NCBI GenBank assembly: GCA_038093515.1
Contig: JBBPSI010000347.1
Location: 1 to 20,309 of the forward strand
DNA: 20,309 nt
DNA from: Butyriboletus loyo
Taxonomy: Eukaryota > Basidiomycota > Agaricomycetes > Boletales > Boletaceae
Direction: 5' to 3'
Shown: piece by piece, positions 18,344 to 20,309 of the stretch
Numbering within the stretch: the first letter of the stretch is position 1
Layout: every line of letters begins with the position of its first letter
The notes under the pieces: model-generated
Seen by the model: only the letters and a program-made list of their open reading frames with translations
What the model was told of the DNA's origin: nothing
Databases searched by the model: none
Position numbers and translations under genes: made by a program

Positions 18344-18804
18344 TGTTGAAATGGTAGTGTTCTACTTCTGTATTTCACTTACAGCCACTACATTTCTAGA
18401 CAAGTCTATATGACATCATTGTCTAGACTCTGTCACACTTATCTCATTACAAATAGCTCTGTTTATGCTATTGGACAATATGCTTAGCCTTATCTCTTAT
18501 CTCTAACATATTGTCATGTGTTTCATACCTTACCTTATATAGGTACTATACAGAACACAAGTACAAACACTCTTGTACTGTATATAAGACAGCCCTTATG
18601 GCTTGTCACTTTTCTTTAGATCTTTCAGTTCTATCATCACTACTGCTATATCTCTAAGTTGAGCCTTGCTCCTTATACTCTTCAAGTACACCTGTTTGTG
18701 ATACTCTCACTCTCGTGACATCAGTGAGTCTTTCCACTGATACATTCACCCTTGCATCCTTTGTTGCCCTCAGTGCGCCTGCTTGGACTTTACCAATTCC
18801 AAAA
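18344..18804 (+). repeat. Second copy of the 461 bp copia-type LTR
   Basis: Same length and orientation as 4808-5268 and similar throughout, including TATATAAG (18581) and the TTTCTTTAGATCTTTCAG block. Its flanks (TGGCT left, TTGAT right) are not a duplication. It is therefore not a clean solo LTR: either an LTR of a rearranged element or an older copy whose flanks have diverged. There is no polypurine tract before it and no obvious primer site after it. Confidence 0.85.
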
Positions 18805-19133
18805 TTGATATTATATGAACAGCTAGTAGCACATGCAGAAATGCTGTTACCAGTCGACATTCAATGAATCATGCTCAGCACTCAAGCAATCATTCCATCA
18901 AAATGCAAGCCAGCTCTGATTGTCAAATATACGTCAGAAGCCACAGGAAGGGAGTGGATGTCAGGAGCAGGTGATTTAAAAAAAAGCGGGCTGGAGGGGA
19001 ACAGTGATTAAGAGACTTAAAGACAACAGTCACAAGGGCAGGGTGGGGGGGTCTGAAATATCAATTCCAGATAAGTTGAGTCTGAATAGTATCTGTTATA
19101 GTAGTGGTCTACTTTTTCTCTCCATTATCATTC
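18805..19133. other. Unassigned, between two LTRs
   Basis: No coding frame or terminal structure is seen. A run of seven G lies near 19045, but 90 bp from the next LTR, too far to serve as its polypurine tract. Confidence 0.4.
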
Positions 19134-19647
19134 TGTTATGATTGTTATAATCATAACATTTTATTCATACACTGCGTACACTTTCAATTCGAACTTAGTC
19201 GTTTCAACCTTCAAAGGTCACGTGACATAGCGCACGTGATCGTGGGAACTTACATGTGATCCATTGCTGACTAAGCATATGATGTCATGACCTAGACCAG
19301 GCCTAGACTCTATGACGTCACGACACATGTATTTAATCTCCGTTTGCTTCTCTTCTTTTTGATCCCCGCGCCTCGTGTGGTTAATCACCGTTGCGCTTCT
19401 CTTCTTTAGTCTATCCATGTATAGTAATTCCTCACACGCACAGCATGGTCTGTGCGCATCCTTGTACAATATAAAAGGGCTCGTGGTTGCGGCTAGGATT
19501 CCCTAGCTTTAACCACTTGTCTTATTCGCTGGCAACAGTTGAGAGATTAAGATTTGAGCTATCCTCATTATACCTCGCCAGTATCTGTGTAATACTGCAA
19601 CAGTAGTGGAACTTCGTGTGACTTGATAACTCCGTTGTCTCGTAACA
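19134..19647 (+). repeat. Chromovirus LTR (copy C), 514 bp, acting as 5' LTR
   Basis: It starts TGTTATGATT and ends CTCGTAACA. It is the best preserved of the three copies: both CACGTG motifs are intact (19219-19224, 19233-19238), with TATAAAA at 19470 and TAGCTTTAACCA at 19504-19515. The first 25 bases form a perfect 10 bp hairpin (TGTTATGATT with AATCATAACA). The flanks CATTC and CTTGG differ, as expected if the element continues to the right. A primer binding site follows after 2 nt, which marks this as a 5' LTR in plus orientation. Confidence 0.88.
19470..19515 (+). promoter_or_regulatory. LTR core promoter and inferred mRNA 5' end
   Basis: TATAAAA at 19470-19476 is followed 34 nt after its start by TAGCTTTAACCA. 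The spacing suits a transcription start at about 19504-19505, and the block is conserved in all three LTR copies. Confidence 0.65.
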
Positions 19648-19649
19648 CT

Positions 19650-19661
19650 TGGTTAAAGCTA
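19650..19661 (+). other. Self-complementary primer binding site
   Basis: TGGTTAAAGCTA begins 2 nt after the LTR. It is the exact reverse complement of 19504-19515, the inferred mRNA 5' end. In Tf1/sushi-type elements the first 11 or so bases of the mRNA prime reverse transcription at such a site instead of a tRNA. Confidence 0.72.
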
Positions 19662-20309
19662 TTGATACACACCCGGTTCCCAGGGCAGGGATAGTCTCGT
19701 CTCCACGCACATACCAGTACGCTACCACTTGAAGGGGCAGCTTTTCCGCTTAGGAAACCATACCCGGAATCCAGGGTTAAGGATCGTCACTGGGCGTTCA
19801 CCAGTTTTCATATTCGTTTTACCCCCGCGCCTTTAGGGGAGCTCCTCGGAAGAGCAGTCTTTGTGTCTCGGAGTAGCACCTGTATCATTCATTCTCAGAC
19901 GCTCCCTTTGGAGTTGTTAGTCCGCGTCAGGGTCGAGCCTGATTTGCGAAGTGCGACTTAGGGACCCCCAAATCCCTTTGGCTGAGCAATTCTCCGAGTA
20001 GTCCCTGTGGTAACACGGGAGGTAGAAGAAAAAACCCTTCGTCATCATTTGTCAAATAGTCGTAGTAAAATCTTTACCCGTTTCGGTTCATTACCGAACC
20101 AGACTTCGTCGGAGATACTACCTCCGTTCGAAAAAATATTTCTTTCGCTCTACTTGCTGTAGAATTCCCCAGAGTTCCTTTGGAAGATAGGGGACAGTAA
20201 GGAAGTCTATATCTCGTAGCTTCTTTTTGTACTTGCCGAAGAAACCCGGTTATTTGCCGAAGAAACAATTGCCGATGAACTATCTTGGACTTTTCATCTT
20301 TACCACAAT
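19662..20309 (+). other. Chromovirus internal leader, entering the element
   Basis: There is no ATG-started plus frame of note; the sequence is rich in short inverted repeats such as GGTTC...GAACC near 20085-20100. It is consistent with a long structured 5' leader before gag, or with a decayed start of gag. The window ends here. Confidence 0.5.

Noticed and set aside
19670..19690. GGTTCCCAGG as a tRNA T-loop
   Set aside because: No acceptor, D or anticodon arms fit around it; it lies in the retrotransposon leader.

Overview
The window reads as nuclear DNA of a basidiomycete fungus, most likely an Agaricomycete. The genes have many 50-70 nt GT-AG introns, and the mobile elements are fungal chromovirus, copia and Tc1/mariner types. 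A Ceratobasidiaceae-like host is a guess from sequence style only.

Left third (1-7600), a nest of transposable elements. An inverted LTR (1-402) abuts the 3' end of a Ty3/gypsy chromovirus: integrase C-terminus, chromodomain, polypurine tract and 3' LTR. That 3' LTR is split by a 956 bp solo LTR of a related family in the opposite orientation, with target duplication ACTTG. Next comes the 3' half of a decayed copia pol (3341-5642). It is split by a 461 bp solo LTR (duplication CTTGG), and its 3' UTR is split by a complete but dead 1591 bp Tc1/mariner element. The copia polypurine tract and the start of its 3' LTR follow at 7393-7402.

Centre (7600-12450), host genes. A complete five-exon gene for ribosomal protein uL2 (minus strand) stands head-to-head with a short two-exon ISA2-like Fe-S assembly gene. 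A telobox-like TTAGGGTTAG lies between them. Downstream is a possible 56-codon spliced ORF, then decayed remains of one or two unrecognised minus-strand genes.

12458-14355 is an apparently undescribed non-autonomous DNA transposon. It has near-perfect 54 bp terminal inverted repeats, a possible 6 bp target duplication, and inward arrays of a motif repeated every 20 bp. A decayed host-like coding segment lies inside.

Right third (14356-20309). The last exon of a lost cytochrome P450 paralogue precedes a complete 14-exon P450 gene (564 codons, all phases consistent). After it come a second copy of the 461 bp copia LTR and a chromovirus 5' LTR. That 5' LTR has a predicted Tf1/sushi-type self-priming arrangement: a 12 nt primer binding site just after the LTR is the exact complement of the predicted mRNA 5' end. 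The element's leader runs off the window.

No operon logic applies. The only working host genes I would defend are uL2, the P450 and, with reservations, ISA2.
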